Shown here: piece by piece, positions 26,717 through 35,566 of the stretch | How positions within the stretch are numbered: position 1 is the stretch's first letter | How the letters are laid out: every line of letters begins with the position of its first letter | Assembly (NCBI RefSeq): GCF_004216755.1 | Contig: NZ_SGWZ01000001.1 | Location: 186,001 to 250,000, forward strand | From: Kerstersia gyiorum | GTDB taxonomy: Bacteria; Pseudomonadota; Gammaproteobacteria; Burkholderiales; Burkholderiaceae_B | Direction: 5' to 3' | DNA: 64,000 bases | The notes under the pieces: generated by a model | The model's input: only the letters and a program-made list of their open reading frames with translations | What the model was told of the DNA's origin: nothing | Database searches by the model: none | Translations under genes and position numbers: made by a program

Positions 26717-27730
26717 CTACAGCTCCAGTTCCAGCGCGGGTGTCAATGCCCGCGAACAGCAGATCAGCATGGTGGTGTTGGCCTGTTTTTCTTCATCCGA
26801 GAGCACCATGTCACGGTGATCCGGCGTGCCGGCATGCACTCGGGTCTCGCATGAGCGGCAGATGCCGGCACGGCACGAAAAGGCGGGCGACAGGCCAGCG
26901 TCTTCCATGGCCTCCAGAATGCTCTGTTCCTCGCTCACCCATAGCGTTTGCCCGCTCTGGCGCAGAATGACCTGGAAACCGCCGCCATCCCCGGTGCCGG
27001 GGCCCGCATGCTTACCCTCTGGATTGCCCGCCGTGGCGCCCGGCGCGCTGGTAGGTGCGGCAAACCACTCGAAATGCACCCGTGCAGCCTGGTCCGCCGT
27101 GGCCTGCCTGACTGCCTGCATCAAGGGGTCCGGGCCACAGCAGTAAAGATGTTCATCCGGCCCCAGCGATGCCGCCAGTGCTTCCACTGCCAGCAACCGG
27201 CCGGCTTGCTCGTCGTTGAAATGCAGTTGCACCCGGCCGCGCCCCTGGTCCAGCGCCAGCAGGTCTTCGTAGAAAGCAGCGCGGTGCCGCCCCCTGGCTG
27301 TGTAGATCACACGCCAGGGGCGGCCCTGACGTTCCGCCCAGCGCGCCATGGCCAGAATCGGCGTCACGCCGATTCCGCCGGCTACCAGGCAATAACCTCC
27401 CGCCTGTTCATCCAGCGCAAAGTGGTTGTGCGGACCAAGCACCTTGATGCTATCGCCTTCGCGCAGCGAACCGTGGATAAAGCGCGAACCGCCACGGCTG
27501 TCGGGCGCCAGCCCCACGCCCACGACATAGCGCTGGCGTTCACTGCTGTCATTGAGCAAGGAATAATGGCGGATCATGCCGTTATCCAAGTGCATTTCCA
27601 GATGCGCGCCCGGTGCAAACGCCGGCAGCGCCGCACCAGACGGATCGACCAGTTCGACGGCCAGCACGTCCTTGGCTTCGGCCGTGACGCGGCTGACCCG
27701 CAAGAGCATGGAGTGGGGCGCGTGGGTCAT
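26717..27730 (-). CDS. Ferredoxin reductase subunit, vanillate demethylase reductase (VanB)-like
   Basis: A 337-residue flavoprotein that passes electrons from NAD(P)H to the Rieske oxygenase. Domain order is FAD/FMN-binding barrel (HYSLLNDSSERQRYVVGV near 60), nucleotide-binding domain (VAGGIGVTPILAMARWAERQ, near 110-130) and a C-terminal plant-type [2Fe-2S] ferredoxin (C-x4-C-x2-C in CRAGICRSC, fourth Cys in ICCSRA). This order is that of phthalate/vanillate reductases. About 20 extra residues (Gly/Pro/Ala-rich linker around 235-250) separate the last two domains. It is the first gene of the pair; the start at 27730 sits after a duplicated leader. Confidence 0.88.
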   Translation of the reverse strand: MTHAPHSMLLRVSRVTAEAKDVLAVELVDPSGAALPAFAPGAHLEMHLDNGMIRHYSLLNDSSERQRYVVGVGLAPDSRGGSRFIHGSLREGDSIKVLGPHNHFALDEQAGGYCLVAGGIGVTPILAMARWAERQGRPWRVIYTARGRHRAAFYEDLLALDQGRGRVQLHFNDEQAGRLLAVEALAASLGPDEHLYCCGPDPLMQAVRQATADQAARVHFEWFAAPTSAPGATAGNPEGKHAGPGTGDGGGFQVILRQSGQTLWVSEEQSILEAMEDAGLSPAFSCRAGICRSCETRVHAGTPDHRDMVLSDEEKQANTTMLICCSRALTPALELEL

Positions 27731-27764
27731 GATTGTTCTACCTGCTGCTGATTGTTCTACCTGC
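27731..27764 (-). repeat. Tandem duplication of the VanB-like leader and ribosome binding site
   Basis: GATTGTTCTACCTGC occurs at 27731-27745 and 27750-27764 (19-bp period). On the coding strand each copy contains GCAGGT, the best ribosome-binding match; only the inner copy is followed by the ATG. Confidence 0.8.
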
Positions 27765-27962
27765 GTAAGCACCGCTGCCATTGCGCCATGGCAGCCGGCG
27801 GCTTTTGTCTCTGGCAGACAGATTACCGATCCGCTGCGGAAGTGCTGTCATCCCTGAAGAGGACAGCGCCGGACCGTGCGCCCCGGGATCGGACAAACCT
27901 TGATTGGCAGCGGGCGCAAGAGCGCGGAGAATAGGGCTCTTATCGAATCGAGAGCGTCAGCC

Positions 27963-28766
27963 ATGATCAGTATCTGGAATACGTCCAACGCCTCGCCACA
28001 GCCCGACCTGCAACGCATCGTCAGCCTGACCCGCGCCATGGGCAGCGAGCAATTCCCGGCCTCCTTGCTGGACAGCCTGGCGCACTGGGTCAATTCCCAG
28101 CATTTCAACGTCCTGCGCATTGCCGCCGGGCACCCCAGCCTGCTGCTGGCCGGTTCGCGCCATCGCGACCGGCGGCTGGTCTGGCGCTGCTGGGACGACT
28201 ACTCGCAACGCTTTCACAACCATGACGAACTGGCCAGCCGCATGCAGAGCCACCCGCCCATGGAGCGCCCCCTGATCGGCCACCTGCTGGCCGAGGACAT
28301 CAGCTTTTCGCCGTACCGCCAGGAGATCTACCAGCGCCATGACATGAGCGAACGCCTGTGCAGCCTGTCCTGGGATGACCAGGGCGCGCCGTTGATGCTG
28401 AACCTCTACCGTCACCGCGATGCCGGCTATTTCCGCGACCATGAAATCCAGGCGTTCGAACAGCTCACGCCGGCGCTGCTGCAACTGGTGCGCGGGCACC
28501 TGGCCCTGCAACGGCAGGAAGTCCCCGCAGAAAGCTGGCGGGCGACCCTGCTGCGCGCCGCTCCGCAACTGACGGAAAAAGAACTGGAAGTCTGCCTGCT
28601 GCTGTTGCGCGGCCTGACGCATGCCGGCATCGGCGCCGCCCTGGGCATCAAGGAAACCACCGTCAAAACCTATCGCAACCGGGCCTTCCTGCGCTTGAAC
28701 ATCAATTTCCGCAGCCAGCTCTTCGCGCTGGTCACTCCCCCCTGTACGCCGGCTGGCACCGCCTGA
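27963..28766 (+). CDS. LuxR-family transcriptional regulator
   Basis: A 267-residue protein whose C-terminal 60 residues form a LuxR/GerE helix-turn-helix: LTEKELEVCLLLLRGLTHAG, then GAALGIKETTVKTYRNR. The N-terminal 200 residues show no autoinducer-binding signature that I recognise; a GAF-like or unknown sensor is possible. The start at 27963 (MISIWNTS) is one of several; the frame is open to 27876. It is divergent from the VanA/VanB-like genes with about 230 bp between, which makes it a candidate regulator of them. A hairpin spans its stop codon. Confidence 0.78.
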   Translation: MISIWNTSNASPQPDLQRIVSLTRAMGSEQFPASLLDSLAHWVNSQHFNVLRIAAGHPSLLLAGSRHRDRRLVWRCWDDYSQRFHNHDELASRMQSHPPMERPLIGHLLAEDISFSPYRQEIYQRHDMSERLCSLSWDDQGAPLMLNLYRHRDAGYFRDHEIQAFEQLTPALLQLVRGHLALQRQEVPAESWRATLLRAAPQLTEKELEVCLLLLRGLTHAGIGAALGIKETTVKTYRNRAFLRLNINFRSQLFALVTPPCTPAGTA

Positions 28767-28776
28767 GGTGCCAGCC
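28751..28776 (+). terminator. Hairpin spanning the LuxR gene stop codon
   Basis: GGCTGGCACC (28751-28760) pairs perfectly with GGTGCCAGCC (28767-28776); the loop contains the TGA. No T-run, so termination is uncertain. Confidence 0.45.
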
Positions 28777-28957
28777 AGCCCCTGCCGCACCATCCTGCCC
28801 CCCTTACTGCCAGCAGTCATGCTGCCATTGCCGCCAGTAATAAGCAGACTGTTTATGATTGCAGCCTGGCCCGCCGTTCCGGCCGGGCGGCCTGCCGGCG
28901 TGCCTGCATGATGCGGACACCGCACTTGTGCGGCGGGAACCCTTGAATGACACCAAC

Positions 28958-30124
28958 ATGATCCAGTCCAAGCTGCCGGACGTCGGCACCACCATCTTCA
29001 CCACCATGAGCCAGCTCGCCGTCGAGACCGGGTCGATCAACCTGGGCCAGGGCTTTCCTGACTTCGACCCCGATCCGGCGCTGTGCCAGAAGGTCACCGA
29101 GGCCATGGCCCTCGGCCTGAACCAGTATCCGCCCATGCCAGGCCTACCCGCCCTGCGGGCCGCCATTTCCGCCAAGGTCGCGGCCCTCTACGGCCACACC
29201 TACGACGCCGGCACCGAGATCACCGTCACCAGTGGCGCCACGCAAGCCCTGATGGCCGCCATCTTCTGTTCCGCCGGGGCCGGAGATGAGGTCATCGTGA
29301 TCGAACCGGGCTATGACTCCTACCGGCCGGCCATCCGCCTGGCCGGGGCCACGCCCGTCGCCGTCGCCATGCGCGCACCCACAGACAGCGACCCGTATTT
29401 CCGGTTCGATTGGGATGCCGTGCGCGAGGCCATCACTCCACGCACCCGGCTCCTCATCATCAACTCGCCACACAACCCAACCGCCACCGTACTGGAAGCC
29501 GGCGACCTGGATGCACTGGAAGCCCTGGTCAGCCAGCACGGCCTGCTGATCCTGTCCGACGAGGTGTACGAACACATTCTGTTCGATGAACGCCCCCACC
29601 TGAGCATGGCAACGCGGCCCGCCCTGGCCGCACGCTCGTTCATCGTGTCTTCCTTTGGCAAGACCTATCACACGACCGGCTGGAAACTGGGCTATTGCCT
29701 GGCGCCCGCCGCACTGATGCAGGAATTTCGCAAGGTGCACCAATTCATGGTTTTCACCTCGCCCACGCCCATGCAGCATGCGTATGCCGACTTCGTGGGC
29801 CGGCCCGAAACCTACTCGGGCCTGAGCGCCTTCTACCAGGAAAAACGCGATTTCCTCGCACAAGGCCTGGCACAGACCCGCTTCCGGCCCCTGCCCAGCG
29901 CCGGCACCTTTTTCCTGCTGGCGCAGTATGACCAGGTGTCCGACCTGAACGAATCCGACTTTTCCATCTGGCTGACGCGCGAGCATGGCGTCACTGTGAT
30001 TCCGGTGGCCGCTTTCTACCAGAACCCGCAGGCACCGGCATCCAATCACGGTATCGTGCGCTTCTGCTTCGCCAAAAAGACGCCCACCCTGGCGCAAGCG
30101 CTGGAACGCCTGCAAGACGTCTGA
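28958..30124 (+). CDS. Pyridoxal-phosphate aminotransferase, methionine/kynurenine aminotransferase (YbdL-like)
   Basis: A 388-residue class I aminotransferase. Features: NLGQGFPDFDPDP near residue 27, NSPHNPTATV with the cofactor Asn near 170, LSDEVYEHILFD near 205, and the Schiff-base Lys in SSFGKTYHTTGWKLGY. The N-terminal pattern is that of YbdL-type aminotransferases that use methionine, phenylalanine or kynurenine with 2-oxo acids. The start at MIQSKLPD is chosen on family grounds. Stands alone between the LuxR gene and the lipoprotein pair; a link to methionine salvage is possible but nothing nearby supports it. Confidence 0.85.
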   Translation: MIQSKLPDVGTTIFTTMSQLAVETGSINLGQGFPDFDPDPALCQKVTEAMALGLNQYPPMPGLPALRAAISAKVAALYGHTYDAGTEITVTSGATQALMAAIFCSAGAGDEVIVIEPGYDSYRPAIRLAGATPVAVAMRAPTDSDPYFRFDWDAVREAITPRTRLLIINSPHNPTATVLEAGDLDALEALVSQHGLLILSDEVYEHILFDERPHLSMATRPALAARSFIVSSFGKTYHTTGWKLGYCLAPAALMQEFRKVHQFMVFTSPTPMQHAYADFVGRPETYSGLSAFYQEKRDFLAQGLAQTRFRPLPSAGTFFLLAQYDQVSDLNESDFSIWLTREHGVTVIPVAAFYQNPQAPASNHGIVRFCFAKKTPTLAQALERLQDV

Positions 30125-30375
30125 ACCGTCACCCATTGCCTGTCCCTGGCTCCCCGGCGCCATCGCCCAACATGCCTGGCAACGCTGGTGCAAGGACCAT
30201 TGCAACCGCCTACTGCAATCCGCAACGGCTGTCACTCCATGATCTCAGGTATTGGCGGCCGCCACGCGGCCCGGCATACTCAGAGCCGTGCCGTCCGGGT
30301 TTTATCTTCTGCGCGGCCCACCAAACGCAATTCGGCCCCCATCCAGACACGCAACATGACGCTTCAGGAGAAACC

Positions 30376-30798
30376 ATGCATCCCATCCGCCTGACTGCCT
30401 GCCTGATGGTCATGCTCGCCACCTTGCTGTCGGCTTGCATGACATACTCCAACAACACGCCCAACGGCACGGTCCAGTTGTTTTATCAAGCCATCGCCGA
30501 TGGCAATACCGCCTTGGCGCTGGAGCAGGTCATCCACCCCGGGGACTCCACGGAACGCAATAAGCAACGTGCCGCCATTGAGGAAATGCACACCGGCATA
30601 CAAGCCAACCAGGGTCTGGAAAACGTGCGTATCCTGCAAAGCAGGCTGACACACCAGGGCACACAAGCCAACGTCCAGGCGGAACTCGTCTTCAAGAACG
30701 GCAAGACCAGCCTCGAGGACATGCGGCTCCATGAACAGAACCACGTTTGGAAAATTCTCCTCTGGGAAAAATCACCCTCACGTTCCGCCACACAGTAG
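30376..30798 (+). CDS. DUF4878-like small lipoprotein, copy 1
   Basis: A 140-residue lipoprotein: a hydrophobic signal peptide ends in the lipobox LLSAC near residue 20. The mature part begins with a short polar linker and TPNGTVQLFYQAIADGN, the pattern of DUF4878 (an SnoaL/NTF2-like fold of unknown role), and ends with a positively charged strand DxxWKILLW. AGGAG precedes the ATG at a good distance. It is a paralogue of the gene at 31023, with the same T-V-x-x-F-Y-x-A layout. Function unknown. The 250 bp upstream (30125-30375) hold no gene I can support. Confidence 0.75.
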   Translation: MHPIRLTACLMVMLATLLSACMTYSNNTPNGTVQLFYQAIADGNTALALEQVIHPGDSTERNKQRAAIEEMHTGIQANQGLENVRILQSRLTHQGTQANVQAELVFKNGKTSLEDMRLHEQNHVWKILLWEKSPSRSATQ

Positions 30799-31022
30799 CA
30801 AGGTCCGGCAGGCCGTTCATGCCTGTGCTGGCGAAGTACGCTCCCCGCCGCCCCCTGTAGCGACTTGATACCTTGCCGCATACGTACGAAGGTACTCATA
30901 AACCTACAATACCTTGCCCCGGCCTGCCCTGAAACGCAGGCCGGGCGCCCGTTGCGCCACGCGACGCTACAATGGGCCGCACCAAAAATAAATCTCATTC
31001 ATGATTTCACAGGATTTCCGTC
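30799..31022. other. Intergenic region with short repeats
   Basis: ATACCTTGCC occurs at 30869-30878 and 30909-30918, and TACCTT/AAGGTA form a 6-bp inverted repeat (30870-30875 with 30889-30894). A candidate control region for the second lipoprotein gene; no gene seen. Confidence 0.35.
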
Positions 31023-31421
31023 ATGCTTCGTTCACGCCTGTCTGCATTCTTTGCCCTGTTCTTCGCCCTCATGTTGGCCGCCTGCTCCGGCGGCAAGCCT
31101 GAATCCGTCGTTGAAACCTTCTACAAGGCTGCGGCCAAGGGTGACGTGGAACTGGCCACCAAGCAAATCGCCCTGGCCGAAGTGCCCGCCTCCGAAATGA
31201 CCATGGCCAAGGGCAAGATCCAGATGATCGTCGGTGAAATGCAACAGCGCGTTGCTGCCAATGACGGCCTGGATAAGGTAGAAATCGTCGAAGTCCAGAT
31301 CGACGAAGCCAACAACACCGCCGTCGTGCGTACCAAGCTGGTATTCGGCAACGGCAAGGACTCCACGTCCAACAACAACCTGGTCAAGGAAGGCGGCGAT
31401 TGGAAGATCAGCCTGAAGTAA
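31023..31421 (+). CDS. DUF4878-like small lipoprotein, copy 2
   Basis: A 132-residue lipoprotein with lipobox LAAC (Cys near 21), then the DUF4878 pattern ESVVETFYKAAAKGDVELA and a C-terminal segment GGDWKISLK. It is more acidic and shorter than its paralogue at 30376. CAGGA lies upstream of the ATG. Its stop is 4 bp before the GTG of the YiiX-like gene, so these two likely form an operon. Cell-envelope location; role unknown. Confidence 0.78.
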   Translation: MLRSRLSAFFALFFALMLAACSGGKPESVVETFYKAAAKGDVELATKQIALAEVPASEMTMAKGKIQMIVGEMQQRVAANDGLDKVEIVEVQIDEANNTAVVRTKLVFGNGKDSTSNNNLVKEGGDWKISLK

Positions 31422-31425
31422 GTCG

Positions 31426-32097
31426 GTGACGGCCCGCACGTCGACTACCCGGATCGCCCGCCTGTGCCTTGCATGGGCGGGCGCATTGTTGTCTGCTGCC
31501 GCACTGGCGGGCGGCAGCAGCGCCTTGCCGCCTGACGCCCGCGCTGGCGACCTGATTTTCCGTGAAGGCACCGAACCCGTCAGCGACGCTGTCATGACGG
31601 TGGACGGCGGCGGCTTCAGCCACGTTGGCATGCTGCTGGGTGAACCCGGCAACTGGCAAGTGCTGCATGCCACGCCCTCAGAAGTCCCGGGACGCCCAGA
31701 CGGTGTCGTCATCGACCCGCTGGAATTCTTTACCGACCCCAAGCTGTCCCGCCGCCATGTCGTGTATCACGTGGACGGCACGGATGCCAGGCAACGCGCC
31801 CAGGCTGTAGCAGCCGCCCGTGCCGGGCTGGGCAAACCGTTCCGGATCGCCGACCCGGCCGGCACCTATTGCACCACCCTGGTGTGGCAGGCCTGGCAGG
31901 ATGCCGGGCTGGACCTGGAAGTCGAATTCACGCCGTTGGCCATCCCGCTGATGCAGGGCCAGTACCTGCTGCCCGGGCGATTGGCGGCATCGCCGCACCT
32001 GCGCCCGCTGGCTGACGCACCGGTGACGGCAGATACGGGCGCCGCGCCTGCGCTGGCAACCTTCGTCCCCTCAACCCAGGCAGTTACCAGCCACTGA
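31426..32097 (+). CDS. YiiX/YebB-like permuted papain-fold (NlpC/P60-related) exported hydrolase
   Basis: A 223-residue protein with a signal peptide (cleavage after about residue 28, ALAGG). The mature part has the motif order of YiiX-type permuted NlpC/P60 enzymes: GDLIFREG, the catalytic His in GGFSHVGMLLG, and the catalytic Cys in GTYCTTLVWQAW, with the His before the Cys. Such enzymes are amidase- or acyltransferase-like; the substrate in the envelope is unknown. It starts with GTG 4 bp after a DUF4878 lipoprotein gene. The Ala/Thr/Pro-rich C-terminal 35 residues look like a flexible tail. Confidence 0.8.
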   Translation: MTARTSTTRIARLCLAWAGALLSAAALAGGSSALPPDARAGDLIFREGTEPVSDAVMTVDGGGFSHVGMLLGEPGNWQVLHATPSEVPGRPDGVVIDPLEFFTDPKLSRRHVVYHVDGTDARQRAQAVAAARAGLGKPFRIADPAGTYCTTLVWQAWQDAGLDLEVEFTPLAIPLMQGQYLLPGRLAASPHLRPLADAPVTADTGAAPALATFVPSTQAVTSH

Positions 32098-32109
32098 GGC
32101 GCACCCTGC

Positions 32110-32133
32110 CGGGCTGGGCACATTGCCAGCCCG
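32110..32133. terminator. Hairpin between convergent YiiX-like gene and mandelate operon
   Basis: CGGGCTGG (32110-32117) pairs with CCAGCCCG (32126-32133). No strong T-run; probable bidirectional terminator. Confidence 0.5.
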
Positions 32134-32185
32134 CGTCATCAGGCTGCCCCTGGGTCTGGCAACCCAACCAGGCACCCAGGCCGCA

Positions 32186-33307
32186 TCAGCCACGTGCTGC
32201 CACGAAACCTTTATCCAGCGCCGCCGTACTCTCGCATCCAAGATGAGTCAGGGTGCCCAGGTACTCGTCGCGCAGTATCTGCAAGGCTTCGAATGCGCCT
32301 GCCTCGCCGCCGCTGGCCAGGCCATAGAGCACGGCTCGGCCCAGCAGGACGCCGCTGGCGCCCAGCGCCACGGCCTTCGCCAGGTGCGAGCCGCGCCGCA
32401 CGCCGCCATCTACCATGACTTCGCAGCCTTGCAGGTCCATGCCCTGCAAGGCTGCCAAAGCTTCCATGCCCGTCCACGCACTGTCGAGCTGGCGCCCGCC
32501 ATGGTTGGAAAGCACGACGGCATCCACCCCCATGGCGCGGCAGCGCAGCACATCCTGAGGGTCCAGCACCCCCTTGACGATCAACTTCCGGGGCCAGGCC
32601 TGGCGCACGGCATCCAGCGCCTCCCAGGAAAACCCGGCATCCATGGAACGCCGCAGCAGGGCGGCGCGGGCTTGAGGCGATTGCGCTTCCGGCGTCTGGA
32701 AATTGCCCAGTGCCGGCATGCCATGGCGCAGATAGTTCCACGTCCAGCCCGGATGCATCAGGCCATCGAGCACCATGGCCGGGGTATAGCGAGGCGGCAT
32801 GCGAAAGCCATTGCGCACGTCGCGCTCGCGCTTGCCGTTGGCCACCACGTCCACCGTCACCGCCAGGCACTCGTAATCCGCCTCGCGGGCGCGCTGCACC
32901 AGGGACAGCGCCAGTGTCTGTTCAACCACATAAAGCTGGAACCAGAGCCGTCCCTGCGCCTGCCGCGCCACGTCTTCCAGGGAAGCGTTGGAGGCGGTGG
33001 AGAGCATAAAGGGAATGCCGGCGCGCTGCGCCGCGCGCGCCAGGGCGATATCGCCGCCCGGCCACAGCAGGCCGTTGAGTCCGGTCGGCGCGACGGCCGC
33101 CGGAAACTCCGCCGGCCCCCCAAGCAAGCGGGTATCCAGGCGCATGGCACGCAAGTCGGTCAACCGGCTGGGCACGAAGCGCCAGCCGGAAAACGACGCC
33201 AGATTATCCGCCAGGGTCTGCTCGTCCTCGGCGCCGCCATCCACATAATCAAAGATGGCGCGGGGCAGGCGTCGCCTGGCCTTTTCCCTCAATGCGGCGA
33301 TATTCAT
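32186..33307 (-). CDS. mdlB: (S)-mandelate dehydrogenase-like FMN 2-hydroxyacid dehydrogenase
   Basis: A 373-residue FMN enzyme of the lactate/mandelate dehydrogenase family. Marks: RRRLPRAIFDYVDGGAEDE near the N-terminus, PTGLNGLLWPGGDIALARAA (the stretch typical of MdlB), LSTASNASLED, the Lys in RKLIVKGV, catalytic His in LSNHGGRQLD, and phosphate-binding Arg in GGVRRGS. It oxidises an (S)-2-hydroxy acid to the 2-oxo acid and passes electrons to the respiratory chain. Its start overlaps the stop of the upstream dctP (ATGA), so it is translationally coupled. With the MdlC-like gene it defines a mandelate locus. Glycolate or lactate oxidation is a weaker alternative. Confidence 0.83.
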   Translation of the reverse strand: MNIAALREKARRRLPRAIFDYVDGGAEDEQTLADNLASFSGWRFVPSRLTDLRAMRLDTRLLGGPAEFPAAVAPTGLNGLLWPGGDIALARAAQRAGIPFMLSTASNASLEDVARQAQGRLWFQLYVVEQTLALSLVQRAREADYECLAVTVDVVANGKRERDVRNGFRMPPRYTPAMVLDGLMHPGWTWNYLRHGMPALGNFQTPEAQSPQARAALLRRSMDAGFSWEALDAVRQAWPRKLIVKGVLDPQDVLRCRAMGVDAVVLSNHGGRQLDSAWTGMEALAALQGMDLQGCEVMVDGGVRRGSHLAKAVALGASGVLLGRAVLYGLASGGEAGAFEALQILRDEYLGTLTHLGCESTAALDKGFVAARG

Positions 33308-34350
33308 TGCCGTTCTGCCTCATAGCGTTCAACCAGTTCGCGGGCCTGGCGCAGCAGCGCCGGGCCATCGCCTCCCTTGGCGGCAACTTCCTTGAACCAG
33401 GTTTCCTGCACCGGTTCGGTTGCCGCCACCCAGCGTTCATACTCGGCCTGGGGCAAATGATAGATTTCACCGCCTGCGGCGACAATCTGGTCGCGATAGA
33501 CCCCGCTGAGATCGTCGAAGGCCGTCCGGCCGGCCCAGCCGGACGCTTCCAGGCCGCTATTGGCATCGATGACCGCCTTCAGGTCGTCCGGCAGGCTGTC
33601 GTATTTGGCCGGGTTCATCCCGAACAGGAAAATGGTGTTGGACAGGCGGGGCTGGCCTTCGGGCACGTCTACATGGTACTTCGCCAGTTCCTGCAGGCGG
33701 ATCGCCGGCGCACTTTCCCAGGGCACCAGAATGCCATCGATGACCTTCTTGGCCATGGATTCCGGCACCGCCGCCATCGGCATCTGCACCGGCGTCGCCC
33801 CCAGCGCTTCAATGCTGCGCGAATTCAGCCGGGTCGGCGCACGCAACTTGAGCGATTGTAGATCTTCGAGCTTCTGCGGCTTGCGGCCATCGGCAAAGTG
33901 CAGCAGTGCGCCTTCATGCAAGTGCAGGAAAACCGGTCGTACACCCTTGAACTCGTCAGTGGCGTTGTCCTGCACGTAAGTCCACAGCGCCTTGCTGCTG
34001 GCCTCTGCCGAACGCGTCACCCAGGGCAGTTCGAACACTTCGGATTTGGTATAGCGGCCTGAAGCATAGGTTGCGGTCGTCCAGATGACATCCACCACGC
34101 CGTCGCGCACCTGATCGATCAATTGCGCGGGCGTGCCGCCTAGCTGCATCGCCGGGTAAATCTGGCATTGCAGACGGTTGGCGGATTCTTCGCGGATCTT
34201 TGCGCACCACGGTTCAATCAGATTCTTCTGTGCGCTGGACGTCGATGGCAGGGGGTGCTGCACACGCAGCGTGATGGGCTTGTCTGCTGCCTGAACAACG
34301 CCTGCGGCCAGCAGGGCGGGGAACAGCAACGCCAGGGTTGAAATACGCAT
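33304..34350 (-). CDS. TRAP transporter substrate-binding protein (DctP family), tandem copy A
   Basis: A 348-residue periplasmic binding protein with signal peptide (cleavage near QAAD, residue 21). It contains QIYPAMQLGGTPAQLIDQV and the Arg-bearing LRAPTRLNSRSIEALG. It is closely related to the protein at 34461-35513 (both have a nearly identical SLPDDLKAVIDANSGLEASG block), so the two arose by tandem duplication. AGGAG precedes the start. Its stop overlaps the mdlB start. Confidence 0.9.
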   Translation of the reverse strand: MRISTLALLFPALLAAGVVQAADKPITLRVQHPLPSTSSAQKNLIEPWCAKIREESANRLQCQIYPAMQLGGTPAQLIDQVRDGVVDVIWTTATYASGRYTKSEVFELPWVTRSAEASSKALWTYVQDNATDEFKGVRPVFLHLHEGALLHFADGRKPQKLEDLQSLKLRAPTRLNSRSIEALGATPVQMPMAAVPESMAKKVIDGILVPWESAPAIRLQELAKYHVDVPEGQPRLSNTIFLFGMNPAKYDSLPDDLKAVIDANSGLEASGWAGRTAFDDLSGVYRDQIVAAGGEIYHLPQAEYERWVAATEPVQETWFKEVAAKGGDGPALLRQARELVERYEAERQ

Positions 34351-34460
34351 TCTTGTCTCCTCGGCCTGTCTCCAGGCATGTATTTTTTATTTGGTTTTCC
34401 TGCACGGCGCCGGCAGGCATCGCTGCCAGCGCCGTTGATTGCCAGCCGCCGTCAAGCTGC

Positions 34461-35513
34461 CTACTGCTGGCCTGCCGCCGGGGCCTTCGCATACTCCGCC
34501 ACCAGGGCGCGCGCGGCTTCGTACAGCTGCTGTCCGTCAGCGCCCTTGGCCGCGACTTCCTTCTTCCATTCATCGACGATGGGCGCGGTAGCCTCAACCC
34601 AGCGCTGGTACTCTTCCGGCGTGATGTGATAGATCGTGCCGCCATAGCCGATCGCTTCGTCCTGGAAGCGCTGGAGCTGCTCGTCGAAACCGGCGCGGCC
34701 GGCCCAGCCTGATGCCTCCAGGCCGCTGTTGGCATCGATGACCGCCTTCAGGTCATCCGGCAGGCTGTCGTACTTCGCCTGGTTCATGCCAAACAGAAAG
34801 GTGGTATTCGACATGCGCGGCATGCCTTCCGGAACATCCAGGTGCCACTTGGCAATTTCGCTCAGCTTGATGGCGGGCATACCTTCCCATGGCACGGTGG
34901 CGCCATCGATCACCCCCTTGGCCACCGATTCCGGCACCTGCGGCAACGGCATTTGCACCGGCACCGCGCCCAACAGGCCGATCATGGTGGAATTGATGCG
35001 GGTAGGAACACGCACCTTCAGGCCCTTGAGTTCCTCCAGGGTCTTGGGTTCCTTGCCGGCAAAGTGCAGCAGGGTGCCGTCATGCAGGTGAACGAACAGG
35101 GGTTTGACACCCTTGTATTCGTCCTGGGCATACTCATCGACATAGCGCCAGAATGCCTTGCTGCCGGCTTCGGCGTTATCAGTGATCCAGGGCAGCTCGA
35201 AGACTTCGGTCTTGGTGAAACGGCCCGAGGCGTAAGTCGGGATCGCCCACACGATATCCACCACGCCGTCGCGAGCCTGGTCGAAGAACTGCGCGGGCGT
35301 GCCGCCCAACTGCGCGGCCGGGTAGATCTGGCAGCGCATGCGCTGCTGTGACTGCTCCTCGATACGCTTGCACCAGGGCTCGATGATGTTTACCTGGGCA
35401 TTGGAATTCGCAGCCAGGAAGTGATGCACGCGCAACACAACGGGCTTGGCAGCAGCGGCCGGCAGTGCGGTCGCCAGCGCGGCGGCGGCAAGCAGGCAAT
35501 GCAAGGTCTTCAT
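34461..35513 (-). CDS. TRAP transporter substrate-binding protein (DctP family), tandem copy B
   Basis: A 350-residue periplasmic binding protein with signal peptide (cleavage near PAAAA, residue 22). It keeps the DctP marks QIYPAAQLGGTPAQFFDQA and VRVPTRINSTMIGLLG. The sister protein next door is similar over its whole length but differs around the ligand pocket (R-I-N-S-T-M against R-L-N-S-R-S). It lies 53 bp after the dctM stop and is preceded by AGGAG. Together with the DctQM proteins it should take up an aromatic or other 2-hydroxy acid. Confidence 0.9.
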   Translation of the reverse strand: MKTLHCLLAAAALATALPAAAAKPVVLRVHHFLAANSNAQVNIIEPWCKRIEEQSQQRMRCQIYPAAQLGGTPAQFFDQARDGVVDIVWAIPTYASGRFTKTEVFELPWITDNAEAGSKAFWRYVDEYAQDEYKGVKPLFVHLHDGTLLHFAGKEPKTLEELKGLKVRVPTRINSTMIGLLGAVPVQMPLPQVPESVAKGVIDGATVPWEGMPAIKLSEIAKWHLDVPEGMPRMSNTTFLFGMNQAKYDSLPDDLKAVIDANSGLEASGWAGRAGFDEQLQRFQDEAIGYGGTIYHITPEEYQRWVEATAPIVDEWKKEVAAKGADGQQLYEAARALVAEYAKAPAAGQQ

Positions 35514-35566
35514 GGTAGGTCTCCTCTGTGAATAATTTTTTTCCGTCTCATCGTGCCCGGCACCGG

